The notes under the pieces were generated by a model. It did not search any database, had not been told where the DNA came from, and saw only the letters and a list, made by a program, of their open reading frames with translations. From Rhodoblastus sp963713695 (GTDB taxonomy: Bacteria; Pseudomonadota; Alphaproteobacteria; Rhizobiales; Beijerinckiaceae), in NCBI GenBank assembly GCA_963713695.1, contig CAVQMU010000007.1, positions 55,086-119,085 on the forward strand: a stretch of 64,000 nucleotides of DNA, read 5' to 3'. Positions within the stretch are counted from its first letter, which is position 1, and every line of letters begins with the position of its first letter. Shown in pieces: positions 17,679 to 27,410 of this stretch. The translations under genes were made by a program, and so were the position numbers.

Positions 17679-19046
17679 ATGAAAGACGACGAGCGTAACC
17701 GTTTTGGCGCCCGCGCCGCCCGCTATCTGGCGGTCGGCGCGCAGGCCGGCGGATTCGCCGCGCGCCTTGCCGGCGGCAGGTTGTTCGGCGAGGGCGGCGA
17801 CGGCGACGCTTTGGCTTTGGCGCGCGCGCTCGGCGGCCTCAAGGGGCCGCTGATGAAGGCGGCGCAGCTCATCGCCACGATCCCCGAGGCCTTGCCCGCC
17901 GATTACGCAGAGGCCCTGATCACCCTGCAAAGCGAGGCGCCGCCGATGGGCGCGGCTTTCGTCAAGCGGCGGATGGTCGCCGAGCTCGGGCCGGATTGGC
18001 GCGAAAAATTCAGCGCCTTCGACCTCCATCCGGCCGCCGCGGCCTCGCTCGGGCAGGTGCATCGCGCTGTTGCGCTCGATGGCAAGGACGTCGCCTGCAA
18101 GCTGCAATATCCCGACATGGCCTCGGCGGTCGAAGCCGATCTCGCCCAGCTCGACATGGCCCTGGCGCTGCACCGGCGGCTCGATTCGGCGATCGACGCC
18201 CGCGACGCCGCGCGGGAAATCGCCGACCGGCTGCGCGAAGAACTCGACTACCGCCGCGAGGCGAAGCACGCTCGTCTCTATCGGCTGATGCTGGACGGGC
18301 AGGGCGCGATCCGCGTGCCCGCAGCGCATGAGGCCCTGTCCACAGGGCGGCTCCTGACGCTCGACTGGCTCGAGGGCGAGAAACTCCTGTCGCTTGTCGG
18401 GGCGCCGGAGGAGCAGCGCAACGCCGTGGCGCGCGCGATCTTTTCGGCCTGGTGGTCGCCCTTTGCCCGGTTCGGCGTCATCCACGGCGATCCGCACCTC
18501 GGCAATTACACGGTTTTCCGCGAGGAGGGCGCCGCCGCCGGCATCAACCTCCTCGATTACGGCTGCATCCGCATCTTTCCGCCGGCCTTTGTCGGCGGCG
18601 TCGTGAAACTCTACCGGGGCCTGCGGGAGAACAATCGCGACGAGATCGCCGACGCCTATGAAATCTGGGGGTTCAAGAACCTCAACCACGACCTGATCGA
18701 GGTGCTGTCGCTCTGGGCGCGCTTCATTCTCGGGCCCTTGCTCGACGACCGCGTCCGCACCATCGCCGACGGCGTCTCCGCCGGCGCCTATGGCCGCCAC
18801 GAGGCGGCGATGGTGCATCGGCAATTGCGCGAAAAGGGGCCGGTGCGCATTCCCAGCGAATTCGTTTTCATGGATCGCGCCGCCATCGGCCTCGGGGGCG
18901 CCTTCCTGCATCTTGCCGCAAGATTGAATTTTCACCGGCTTTTCGAGGCGGCGCTCGAGGATTTCGACGAGACCGCGCTGATGGCGCGGCAAGGCGACAT
19001 TTTGGCGCAGGCAGGGCTGATTCCCGGCGACATCAAGGGGGGTTAA
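17679..19046 (+). CDS. ABC1/AarF/UbiB-family atypical kinase
   Basis: A 455-residue ABC1 protein. The K-x-G-Q-like segment appears as LKGPLMKAAQLIA, the alanine-rich nucleotide loop as AAASLGQVHRA, the catalytic-loop equivalent as HGDPHLGNY and the metal-binding DFG equivalent as LDYGCIR. In bacteria such proteins support ubiquinone biosynthesis or lipid handling through an ATPase activity. No C-terminal membrane pair is obvious, so it is closer to the soluble ABC1 type than to canonical UbiB. It lies upstream of respiratory genes (oxidase subunit IV, transhydrogenase), which fits a quinone-related role. Confidence 0.85.
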   Translation: MKDDERNRFGARAARYLAVGAQAGGFAARLAGGRLFGEGGDGDALALARALGGLKGPLMKAAQLIATIPEALPADYAEALITLQSEAPPMGAAFVKRRMVAELGPDWREKFSAFDLHPAAAASLGQVHRAVALDGKDVACKLQYPDMASAVEADLAQLDMALALHRRLDSAIDARDAAREIADRLREELDYRREAKHARLYRLMLDGQGAIRVPAAHEALSTGRLLTLDWLEGEKLLSLVGAPEEQRNAVARAIFSAWWSPFARFGVIHGDPHLGNYTVFREEGAAAGINLLDYGCIRIFPPAFVGGVVKLYRGLRENNRDEIADAYEIWGFKNLNHDLIEVLSLWARFILGPLLDDRVRTIADGVSAGAYGRHEAAMVHRQLREKGPVRIPSEFVFMDRAAIGLGGAFLHLAARLNFHRLFEAALEDFDETALMARQGDILAQAGLIPGDIKGG

Positions 19047-19214
19047 CGGCAAATAAATGCGGATCGGCTTGACGGCGACCCCTGTTTTGGCCTTTTTAAT
19101 TGTGGACCTAATAAGGATTGCCTTGCGCCTGCCCATCTGGGAAAACAGCCTCGGCAAGCTAGGCAAGACCAAATCGCGAGAGGCCCGAAAATGGGCGACC
19201 CGAGGGAGAACAAG

Positions 19215-19358
19215 ATGGCGGCGGATCAATTGGCGGGTCATCCCGACATGGACTATGAGGCCCACCAGGCCACGTACCAGATGTTCACCGGCCTGATCAA
19301 ATGGGGAACGGTGGGGGTGATCTTCATCATGCTGCTGCTGGCCTTCTTCACGCTCTGA
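19215..19358 (+). CDS. aa3-type cytochrome c oxidase subunit IV, small membrane protein
   Basis: A 47-residue protein too short for routine ORF lists. It starts MAADQLAGHPDMDYEAHQAT, followed by one hydrophobic helix (VGVIFIMLLLAFF) and a stop right after it. The acidic N-terminus followed by YxxF-GLIKWG and a single C-terminal helix is the alphaproteobacterial aa3-oxidase subunit IV (COX4_pro_2) pattern. ATG 19215 follows a good AGGGAGAA ribosome site; ATG 19191 in the same frame is less well placed. It lies 84 bases upstream of pntAA, a common neighbourhood in this order. The other oxidase subunits are not in the window. Confidence 0.85.
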   Translation: MAADQLAGHPDMDYEAHQATYQMFTGLIKWGTVGVIFIMLLLAFFTL

Positions 19359-19442
19359 ATCCCCCCCAAAGCGGCCGCCCCCGGGCGCGCCATTCCAGAC
19401 CCGCCCTTCGGCAATGCCGGCGCGGGCCAAACGGAGTTATCC

Positions 19443-20579
19443 ATGCGTATCGCTGTTCCCGCCGAGACCGCCGACAATGAGGCGCGCGTCGCGGCGACGC
19501 CGGAAACCGTCAAGAAGCTCATCGCCCTTGGAGCCGAGATCGTGGTCCAGGCCGGCGCGGGCAAGGGCTCGGGCCTGCCCGACGCCGATTTCGAGAAGGC
19601 AGGCGCGACCATCGCCGCCGACGCCGCGGCGACCGTGCAGGGCGCCGATGTCGTCCTGGCCGTGCGCCGGCCGAAGGCTGCGGCGCTCGCGGGCGTCAAC
19701 GCCGGTTGCGCCGTTCTCGCCATCATGGACCCCTATGGCCAGGCCCTGGCCCTTCAGGATCTCGCCCATGCCCAGGTCCAGGCTTTCGCCATGGAGCTGA
19801 TGCCGCGCATCACCCGCGCGCAGGTCATGGACGTCCTGTCCTCGCAAGCGAATCTCGCGGGCTATCGCGCCGTGCTGGAAGCGGCGGCCGAATATGGCCG
19901 CGCCATTCCGATGATGATGACGGCGGCGGGCACGGTTCCCGCGGCGAAAATCTTCATCATGGGCGTCGGCGTCGCCGGCCTGCAGGCGATCGCCACCGCG
20001 CGCCGCCTTGGCGGCGTCGTCACCGCCACCGACGTGCGTCCCGCCACCAAGGAGCAGGTCGAATCGCTCGGCGCGAAATTCCTGGCGGTCGAGGACGAGG
20101 AATTCAAGAACGCCCAGACGGCGGGCGGCTACGCCAAGGAAATGTCTGCGGACTACAAGGCCAAGCAGGCCGCCTTGACCGCGTCGCACATCGCCAAGCA
20201 GGACATCGTCGTCACCACCGCGCTCATTCCGGGCCGCCCGGCGCCGACGCTGATCACGGCGGACATGGTCGCCTCGATGCGTCCGGGCTCGGTCATCGTC
20301 GATCTCGCGGTCGAGCGCGGCGGCAATTGCGAATTGTCGAAGCCCGACGAGATCGTCACCACCGCCAATGACGTGAAGATCGTCGGCCACCTCAACGTCG
20401 CCGGCCGTCTCGCGGCCACCGCGTCGCAGCTTTACGCGAAAAACCTCTACGCCTTCCTCGAGACCCTGATCGACAAGGACGCCAAGAAGCTTGTCATCGA
20501 TCCCGAGGAGGAGCTGGTCAAGGCGACGCTGCTGACGCGCGACGGCGCCATCGTCAATCCCGCTTTCGCGGCCGTTTAA
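19443..20579 (+). CDS. pntAA: NAD(P) transhydrogenase alpha subunit part 1 (NAD-binding)
   Basis: The soluble dI domain of proton-translocating transhydrogenase, 378 residues. Seen are the N-terminal MRIAVPAETADNEARVAATP, RAQVMDVLSSQANLAGYRAV, the NAD-binding GVGVAGLQAIATARRLG and the mobile-loop segment PGRPAPTLI. It passes hydride from NADH to NADP+ on the PntB domain, driven by the proton gradient. The alpha subunit is split in two, as usual in alphaproteobacteria; pntAB and pntB follow directly. Confidence 0.95.
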   Translation: MRIAVPAETADNEARVAATPETVKKLIALGAEIVVQAGAGKGSGLPDADFEKAGATIAADAAATVQGADVVLAVRRPKAAALAGVNAGCAVLAIMDPYGQALALQDLAHAQVQAFAMELMPRITRAQVMDVLSSQANLAGYRAVLEAAAEYGRAIPMMMTAAGTVPAAKIFIMGVGVAGLQAIATARRLGGVVTATDVRPATKEQVESLGAKFLAVEDEEFKNAQTAGGYAKEMSADYKAKQAALTASHIAKQDIVVTTALIPGRPAPTLITADMVASMRPGSVIVDLAVERGGNCELSKPDEIVTTANDVKIVGHLNVAGRLAATASQLYAKNLYAFLETLIDKDAKKLVIDPEEELVKATLLTRDGAIVNPAFAAV

Positions 20580-20630
20580 GGCCGTTTCCCGCCCGAAAAG
20601 ATTGTTTCAGCCCAGAGAGGGGCGAATTCC

Positions 20631-21077
20631 ATGGCTACTGACACCCAAGTGCTGATCGACAGGGCACAGGCCGCGGCGCAGGCCGCTCGCGCCGCCGCCG
20701 ACGCCGCCCAGGGCTATGCCGACCAGGTCGCGACCGCGGCCGGCGCGGCGGCCCATGCCGCCACCGGCGGGGCGATCGACCCCTTCGTCTTCCGGCTCGC
20801 CATTTTCGTGCTGGCGATCTTCGTCGGCTATTACGTCGTCTGGTCGGTGACGCCGGCGCTGCATACGCCGCTGATGTCCGTCACCAACGCCATTTCCTCG
20901 GTCATTGTCGTCGGCGCGCTGCTGTCGGTCGGCGTGGACGCGGCGGGCGCGACGGACAATGGTCCGGCCTGGGCGCGGATGTTCGGCTTCATCGCCCTCG
21001 TCCTTGCCTCGGTGAACATCTTTGGCGGCTTCCTCGTCACCGAGCGCATGCTGTCCATGTACAAGAAGAAGGGCTGA
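20631..21077 (+). CDS. pntAB: NAD(P) transhydrogenase alpha subunit part 2 (membrane)
   Basis: A 148-residue membrane component of the transhydrogenase. An Ala-rich amphipathic N-terminus (AQAAAQAARAAADAAQGYAD) precedes about four hydrophobic helices beginning FRLAIFVLAIFVGYYVVW and ending FGGFLVTERMLSMYKKKG. It forms part of the proton channel with PntB. It lies 51 bases after pntAA and 5 bases before pntB. Confidence 0.95.
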   Translation: MATDTQVLIDRAQAAAQAARAAADAAQGYADQVATAAGAAAHAATGGAIDPFVFRLAIFVLAIFVGYYVVWSVTPALHTPLMSVTNAISSVIVVGALLSVGVDAAGATDNGPAWARMFGFIALVLASVNIFGGFLVTERMLSMYKKKG

Positions 21078-21082
21078 GGTCC

Positions 21083-22483
21083 ATGAACGTCAATTTCGCG
21101 GCCCTTCTCTATCTCGTATCCGGCGTCCTGTTCATTTTCGCGCTGCGCGGCCTGTCGCATCCGACGACGTCGCGCCAGGGCAACCTGTTCGGCATGATCG
21201 GCATGGCCATAGCCATCGTCACGACGCTGGCCCTCGCCGCGCCGACCGGCTTCGCCGGCTGGCTGCTGGTGGTGTTCGGCCTTGCGCTTGGCGGCGGCTT
21301 CGGCGGCTATCTCGCCCGCAAGATCGAAATGACCAAGATGCCGCAGCTGGTGGCCTTCTTCCACTCGCTGGTCGGCCTCGCCGCGGTGCTGGTGGCGGCG
21401 GGCGCGCTGTTCGCGCCGCAAGCCTTCGGCATTGGCGCGCCCGGCCACATCCATCAGGCCAGCCTGATCGAAATGTCGCTCGGCGCGGCCATCGGCGCGA
21501 TCACCTTCACCGGCTCGATCATCGCCTTCCTGAAGCTTGACGGGCGCATGTCCGGCAAGCCGATCATGCTGCCGCAGCGCCACGCCATCAACATGGCGCT
21601 CGCCGCGGCGCTGGTGCTGTTCATCGCCGGCTTCTACGGCGTCGGCTCGCCCTTCCTGTTCCTGCTGATCGTCCTGGTTTCCTTGGCTCTGGGCGTGCTG
21701 CTGATTATCCCGATCGGCGGCGCCGACATGCCGGTCGTCGTCTCCATGCTCAATTCCTATTCGGGCTGGGCGGCGGCGGGCATCGGTTTTACGCTCGGCA
21801 ATCTGGCGTTGATCGTCGTCGGCGCTTTGGTCGGCTCTTCGGGCGCGATCCTGTCCTACATCATGTGCAAAGGCATGAACCGCTCTTTCATCTCGGTCAT
21901 TCTCGGCGGCTTCGGCGGCGAGACGGCCGTGGCGGCGGGCGCGGTGGAAACCCGTCCGGTCAAGAAGGGCTCGGCGGACGACGCCGCCTATATCCTGCAG
22001 AACTCGTCGAAGGTCATCATCGTGCCGGGCTATGGCATGGCGGTGGCGCAGGCGCAGCACGCCCTGCGTGAAATGGCGGACGAGCTGAAGGCGGAAGGCG
22101 TCGAGGTCAAATACGCCATCCATCCCGTCGCGGGCCGCATGCCCGGCCACATGAACGTGCTGCTGGCCGAAGCCAATGTTCCCTATGACGAAGTTTTCGA
22201 GCTGGAGGACATCAACTCCGAATTTTCGCAGGCCGACGTGGCCTTCGTCATCGGCGCGAACGACGTCACCAATCCCGCGGCCAAGACCGACAAGACCTCG
22301 GCGATCTACGGCATGCCGATCCTCGACGTCGAAAAGGCCAAGACCGTGATGTTCATCAAGCGTGGCATGAGCTCGGGCTATGCCGGCGTCGAGAACGAAT
22401 TGTTCTTCAAGGACAATACGATGATGCTGTTCGGCGACGCCAAGAAAGTGGTCGAGAGCATCTTGAAGGCGATGGCGCACTGA
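21083..22483 (+). CDS. pntB: NAD(P) transhydrogenase beta subunit
   Basis: A 466-residue subunit with the proton-translocating helices (residues 1-270) and the C-terminal NADP(H)-binding dIII domain. The latter shows VPGYGMAVAQAQHALREMAD, the IHPVAGRMPGHMNVLLAEA segment, VIGANDVTNPAA and KRGMSSGYAGVENELF near the end. It accepts hydride from PntAA to make NADPH. It is the last gene of the pntAA-AB-B operon and is followed by a repeat-rich spacer. Confidence 0.95.
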   Translation: MNVNFAALLYLVSGVLFIFALRGLSHPTTSRQGNLFGMIGMAIAIVTTLALAAPTGFAGWLLVVFGLALGGGFGGYLARKIEMTKMPQLVAFFHSLVGLAAVLVAAGALFAPQAFGIGAPGHIHQASLIEMSLGAAIGAITFTGSIIAFLKLDGRMSGKPIMLPQRHAINMALAAALVLFIAGFYGVGSPFLFLLIVLVSLALGVLLIIPIGGADMPVVVSMLNSYSGWAAAGIGFTLGNLALIVVGALVGSSGAILSYIMCKGMNRSFISVILGGFGGETAVAAGAVETRPVKKGSADDAAYILQNSSKVIIVPGYGMAVAQAQHALREMADELKAEGVEVKYAIHPVAGRMPGHMNVLLAEANVPYDEVFELEDINSEFSQADVAFVIGANDVTNPAAKTDKTSAIYGMPILDVEKAKTVMFIKRGMSSGYAGVENELFFKDNTMMLFGDAKKVVESILKAMAH

Positions 22484-22490
22484 GGGACAT

Positions 22491-22587
22491 CCCTTCTCCC
22501 CTGGCGGGAGAAGGGGTCCGAAGGACCGGATGAGGGGCGTCGCAACCTCCTCGATCTGGCGAAAGCTGGAGCGAGGCCCCTCATCCG
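22491..22587. repeat. Intergenic palindromic repeat after pntB
   Basis: Two nested inverted repeats are visible. CCCTTCTCCC (22491-22500) pairs perfectly with GGGAGAAGGG (22506-22515) over a 5-base loop. CGGATGAGGGGC (22527-22538) pairs with GCCCCTCATCCG (22576-22587). No T run follows, so it looks like a dispersed palindromic element rather than a classical terminator, though the first hairpin could end the pnt transcript. Confidence 0.75.
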
Positions 22588-22620
22588 TCTCGCGCATTCG
22601 GCGCGATCCACCTTTCCCGC

Positions 22621-22672
22621 TAGAGCATTTTCGAGCGAAGTGGATTCCGGTTCGCGTTAAGAAAATGCGTGA
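22621..22672. repeat. Dispersed Hyphomicrobiales-type intergenic repeat
   Basis: The sequence beginning TAGAGCATTTTCGAGCGAAG and running through the GGTTCGCG segment to the reverse-complement end GAAAATGC resembles an intergenic repeat I know from many Hyphomicrobiales genomes. GCATTTTC (22625-22632) and GAAAATGC (22661-22668) form its terminal inverted repeat. Confidence 0.6.
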
Positions 22673-22682
22673 AAACAAGAAA

Positions 22683-22726
22683 CTAGCGCCTGTTCGGTGA
22701 ACCGGAGTTCACCGAACAGGCGCTAG
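22683..22726. repeat. Perfect 19-bp inverted repeat with 6-base loop
   Basis: CTAGCGCCTGTTCGGTGAA (22683-22701) is followed by CCGGAG and then its exact reverse complement (22708-22726). It could act as a bidirectional transcription stop between pntB and ileS or be a small mobile palindrome. No poly-T follows. Confidence 0.85.
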
Positions 22727-22964
22727 GGCAGAAGGCAAGCGCGGCGAAGGATCTCTTTTTGCGTCTGCGAGAAAAATCGGCGTGAAGCGGCCTGCGCCCT
22801 TTATTCGCGGAAAAATTTCTTGTTAAAAGGCGCGATGACGGTTTTTGCCCGCACGATTTCCCGGCGAATTATCGGCCCGGTCCGCGCCTGATATCCAGGA
22901 CGCGCGCCGGGATATGTCCGCTCGACCTTGTGTCGCCTCCAGGGTCTTCCCCGAGTTCTGATCC

Positions 22965-25900
22965 ATGACCGAAAAAACGGGCCCCGATTATTCCGCCACG
23001 CTCTATCTGCCCAAGACCGACTTTCCCATGCGCGCCGGACTGCCGAAAAAGGAGCCGGAGCTGCTCGCCCATTGGGACGAGATCGGCCTGACCGAAAAGA
23101 TGCGCGCGTCCGGCGCCGGCAAGCCGAAATTCGTGCTGCACGACGGCCCGCCCTACGCCAACGGCAATATCCATATCGGCCATGCGCTCAACAAGATCCT
23201 GAAGGATCTCGTCGCGCGCTCGCAGCGGATGATGGGCAAGGACGCCAATTACGTGCCGGGCTGGGACTGCCACGGCCTGCCGATCGAATGGAAGATCGAG
23301 GAGCAATATCGCGCCAAGGGCCGCAACAAGGACGACGTTCCGGTCGTCGAGTTCCGCCGGGAATGCCGCGCCTTCGCCGAGAGCTGGCTTGACGTCCAGC
23401 GCGAGGAATTCATCCGGCTCGGCGTCGCCGGCGACTGGGCCGGGCGCTATGCGACGATGGATTATCCCGCCGAAAGCATCATCGCCTGCGAAATCATGAA
23501 ATTCGCGGCCAACGGCCTGCTTTATCGCGGCTCCAAGCCGGTGATGTGGTCTGTGGTGGAAAAGACCGCGCTGGCCGAGGCGGAAGTCGAATACGAGGAC
23601 CACACGTCCGACTGGGTTTTTGTCGCGTTCAAATGTCGGATGGTAGTCACCGATGGTGCGGAGGCGGACCATCGTAGAGCCATCTGGAATGACTTGGCGA
23701 TATTAGATGAACATGGTCGCCCGGCTTCGGTCATCATCTGGACGACGACGCCCTGGACGCTTCCGGGCAACCGAGCGATCAGCTTTTCGCATAAAATTCA
23801 GTACGGCCTCTACCGCGTTACTGAAGCGCCGGAAGGCAATTGGGCGAAAGTCGGCGCTCAATACGTCATAGCTGATCGCCTCGCTGATGATGTGGCCAAG
23901 TCGGCGAAGGTGACGCTCGAAAAAGTGCGGTCCATTGCTGCGGGCGCACTCGCGGTGGGAGAATGTTCTCACCCACTGTATGGGACAGTTCCGGGCTACG
24001 AGTTTGCGGTTCCGCTGCTCGACGGCGACCACGTGACGGATGACGCGGGCGCCGGCTTCGTCCATACCGCGCCGGGGCACGGCCGCGAGGATTTTGATAT
24101 CTGGATGGCCTCGAGCCGCCTGCTGCACGAGCGCGGCATCGACGCGCGCATCCCCTATACGGTCGACGCCGACGGCTTCTACACCAAGGAAGTTCCCGGC
24201 TTCGAGGGCGCGCCGCGTCATCGACGACAAGGGGAACAAGGGCGACGCCAACGACCGCGTCATCAAGGCGCTGGTCGAGGCCGGGGCGCTGCTGGCGCGA
24301 GGGCGTGTAAAACACCAGTATCCGCATAGCTGGCGCTCAAAAAAGCCGGTGATCTTCCGCAATACGCCGCAATGGTTCATCGCCATGGACCAGCCTTTCG
24401 CGGTCGCGCTCGATGCGACTGCGGCCAAAGGGCTCGGCGCCTCGGCCTCGAACCAGCCGACGCTGCGCGAAATCGCGCTGGAGGAAATCTCGCGCACCAG
24501 ATGGGTCCCTGCGGCGGGCGAAAACCGCATCACCGGCATGATCGCCAATCGCCCGGATTGGGTGGTGTCGCGCCAGCGCGCCTGGGGCGTGCCGATCGCC
24601 GTCTTCGTGAAAAAGGGCGGCCACGACATCCTGGTCGACGGCGAGGTCAACGCCCGCATCATCTCGGCGTTCGAGGCCGAGGGCGCCGACGCCTGGTACA
24701 AGGACGGCGCGAAAGCCCGTTTCCTCGCGCCCGATTACGATCCCGAAGCCTATGACAAGATCGACGATGTTTTGGACGTCTGGTTCGATTCGGGCTCGAC
24801 CCACGCCTTCACGCTCGAAGACCCCGCGCATTTCCCGGGCCTTGCGAATGTGAGGCGCCGCCACGACGGCGGCCCGGACGAGGTCATGTATCTCGAGGGC
24901 TCCGACCAGCATCGCGGCTGGTTCCATTCCTCGCTTCTCGAAAGTTGCGGCACGCGCGGCCGCGCGCCCTACGATTCCGTGCTGACGCACGGTTTCGTGC
25001 TCGACGAGAAGGGGCGGAAAATGTCGAAATCGACGGGCAATGTCGTCGCGCCGCAAAGCGTCATCAAGGATTCCGGCGCCGACATCCTGCGCCTTTGGGT
25101 CGCGGCCTCCGACTATGCCGACGACCTGCGCATCGGCAAGGAAATCCTGTCCACGTTCTCGGAAACCTATCGCAAGCTGCGCAACACCCTGCGCTGGATG
25201 CTCGGGGCGCTCGCTCATTTCCAATCAAGTGATGCGGTAGATAAGTACGATATGCCCGAACTAGAGCGCGTAACTTTGCATCGGCTGGCCGAGCTTGATG
25301 TTCAGGTGCGAGAGGCCTATTCGAAATTCGACTACAAAAAAGTCATCTCGCTTTTGTCGCCTTTCATGACAGGCGACTTGTCCGCGTTCTATTTTGATAT
25401 TCGCAAGGACGCGTTGTATTGCGACCCGCCGTCAAGCCTAACCCGCAAGGCGGCTCTGACGACGATCGACATTCTTTGCGATGCCTTGCTAAAATGGTTG
25501 GCGCCGATCCTTTGTTTCACCGCTGAGGAAGCTTGGCTGGTCTTTCGGCCGGAAGGCTCGGAATCCGTGCATCTCACTCAGTTCCCAGAGAATTTGGACA
25601 CTTGGCGCGCTGCTTCGATCGCTGATAAATGGAATGCGATCCGACGTGTGCGCGCGGTGGTTACTGGCGCGCTCGAAATCGAACGAGCGCAGAAGCGCAT
25701 CGGCTCTTCGCTCGAAGCCGATCCTCAGGTCTACATCAACGACCCTGTTTTACGCACCGCGCTGGAAGGGGTGGATTTCGCTGATATCTGCATTACTTCC
25801 GCGATTGAGATCGTCGCGGGCGAGCCGCCGGCAGGCGCCTTCACGCTGGCTGACACGCCCGGCGTCGGGGTGGTCAGCCGCCGGGCGCAAGGCCGCAAAT

Positions 25901-26016
25901 GCGCGCGGTCCTGGCGGATATCGCCGCTGGTCGGGGCCGATCCGGAATTCCCGGACGTGACGCCCCGCGACGCCCAGGCCCTGCGCGAGCTGCGGGCGGC
26001 GGGCCTCTGGTCGTGA
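22965..26016 (+). CDS. ileS: Isoleucyl-tRNA synthetase, frameshifted
   Basis: A class I synthetase of about 1,016 residues that charges tRNA-Ile. Seen are the HIGH motif in ANGNIHIGHALNK, the CP1 editing region (WTTTPWTLPGNRAI, then GAGFVHTAPGHGREDF), the KMSKSTGNV loop and the helical anticodon-binding region. The frame breaks near 24213, where one extra C (GGCGCGCCGCGTC) shifts GARVIDDKGNKGD out of phase; the two pieces are otherwise continuous and conserved. Two internal tracts (about 23.62-24.01 kb and 25.22-25.79 kb) are clearly more A+T-rich than the rest. The stop overlaps the lspA start by four bases. Confidence 0.93.
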
Positions 26017-26519
26017 TTGCTCCTGAAACGCGGCGGCGCGGGCTCGGCTTCGCCGCCGCTTGTCTGGCGCTGGCGCTTGACCAGGCGAGCAAGGTCTGGG
26101 CGATCGGGCTGCTGGGCGGCCCGGAGCATCCGGTCATCGCGTTGACGCCCTTCCTCGCCTTGACCATCAGCTGGAACCGCGGCATCGCCTACACGATGCT
26201 GCGCTCGGACGGCGATCTCGGCCGTTTCGCCCTGGCCGGCCTCGCTCTGGCGGCGGTCTTGTTCCTTGGCGTCTGGGCCTGGCGGACGCAAGGCCTTGCG
26301 AAAACCGCGGGACTCGGCCTCATCATCGGCGGCGCGCTGGGCAATGCGCTCGACCGGCTGGTTCATGGCGCGGTCGTGGACTTTCTCTACTTCCACACGC
26401 CTGTTTCCCTGGGGCCTTTGTCTAATTACGTGTTCAATGTCGCGGACGCCGGCATATTTGCCGGGGTCATGCTTCTGCTATATGACTCCCTCACGACGCC
26501 GGAAGCGGACAAAGCTTGA
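26013..26519 (+). CDS. lspA: Lipoprotein signal peptidase (signal peptidase II)
   Basis: A 168-residue inner-membrane aspartyl protease that removes lipoprotein signal peptides. Four hydrophobic helices are seen, with the two catalytic aspartate motifs GNALDRLVHG and FNVADAGIF. The GTG start at 26013 overlaps the ileS stop (GTGA) and gives the normal family length; the open frame upstream of it lies inside ileS. The ileS-lspA order is the common bacterial arrangement. Confidence 0.92.
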   Translation: MIAPETRRRGLGFAAACLALALDQASKVWAIGLLGGPEHPVIALTPFLALTISWNRGIAYTMLRSDGDLGRFALAGLALAAVLFLGVWAWRTQGLAKTAGLGLIIGGALGNALDRLVHGAVVDFLYFHTPVSLGPLSNYVFNVADAGIFAGVMLLLYDSLTTPEADKA

Positions 26520-26606
26520 GCAAGCTTTGCCTTGCCGCGAAATCGCCTTGAACGCGGGATACTGGTCCGCCTTTCAAGCGTCGGCGAGAGCATTCGAGGT
26601 TTATCC

Positions 26607-27272
26607 ATGGTCCCCACGAAACGCGCTTCTGGCATGAAGACGGCAGGTTTTTCCCGGCTGCTGCTGTCGTGCGCCCTGGTCGCCGGCGCCGCGCTGAGCG
26701 CCGCTCCCGCGAGAGCCGGACTGCTCAACGACATGTGGTCGGACAAGCCCGCCGACAGCGCGGCCCCTGAAGATGACGGCAAGCCGCCGAAAGCCTTGTT
26801 CAACCGCCTGTTCGACAAGGACGATCCGGCGCCCGCGCCCGTCGCCCAACCGCCGCAGGCGGCCGCGCCGAACGTCGGCAAGTCCGGCGCGAGCAAACGC
26901 GCGGCTCAAGCCGCCACGCCGGTCGAGGCCGTCCCCTCGGCCCAGCCTTCCGGCCAGGCCATCAAGCCGCCAACCGCAGTCGAAGAGCCGGGCATGTTCG
27001 GCCGCGCCATGAACTCGATCGGCCTGGACAGCCAGCCAGTTTCGAACAAGATCGATTACAGCGAACGTCCCAAGATCGTCGTGCCCGCGCAACGCGACCT
27101 GCCGCCGCCGCGCGAAGGCGCCCAGCGCCAGCCGACGGCGCATCCCGACGAACGCGCGCTCGTCAATCCGCCGCCGGAATATCTCGAAAAGATGCGCGGC
27201 GCGGATGGTCAGGTTTCCGGCGTCAAGGAAGGCGACATTCCCAAGGAAAAGAAGTTCTTTGGCATGTTCTGA
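26607..27272 (+). CDS. Secreted proline/alanine-rich protein of unknown function
   Basis: The protein has about 221 residues with a signal peptide (LLLSCALVAGAALSAAPARA) and a Pro/Ala-rich low-complexity middle; only short segments look structured (GMFGRAMNSIGLDS, RALVNPPPEYLEKMR and a lysine-rich end). ATG 26607 follows a GAGG ribosome site. It sits between lspA and the M16 peptidase pair, where alphaproteobacterial genomes often carry such an uncharacterised envelope protein. No function is proposed. Confidence 0.7.
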   Translation: MVPTKRASGMKTAGFSRLLLSCALVAGAALSAAPARAGLLNDMWSDKPADSAAPEDDGKPPKALFNRLFDKDDPAPAPVAQPPQAAAPNVGKSGASKRAAQAATPVEAVPSAQPSGQAIKPPTAVEEPGMFGRAMNSIGLDSQPVSNKIDYSERPKIVVPAQRDLPPPREGAQRQPTAHPDERALVNPPPEYLEKMRGADGQVSGVKEGDIPKEKKFFGMF

Positions 27273-27410
27273 GCGTCGCCGCCGATCGCACGGCTGGATT
27301 TGATGACGAATTTTCAAAGCCGGGGCTGTCGCTCCGGCTTTGGCGTTCTATATTGGTTGCAACGACTCCAGAGCCTATCCAGCAAAAGCGCACGCCTTTG
27401 CAAAGAGGAT

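Noticed and set aside
19068..19092. TTGACG with a downstream TTTTAAT as a promoter for oxidase subunit IV and pnt
   Set aside because: The spacing is 19-20 bases and the -10 match is poor.
20831..22678. A 615-codon minus-strand frame opposite pntAB-pntB
   Set aside because: Antisense shadow of conserved transhydrogenase genes, charged low-complexity composition.
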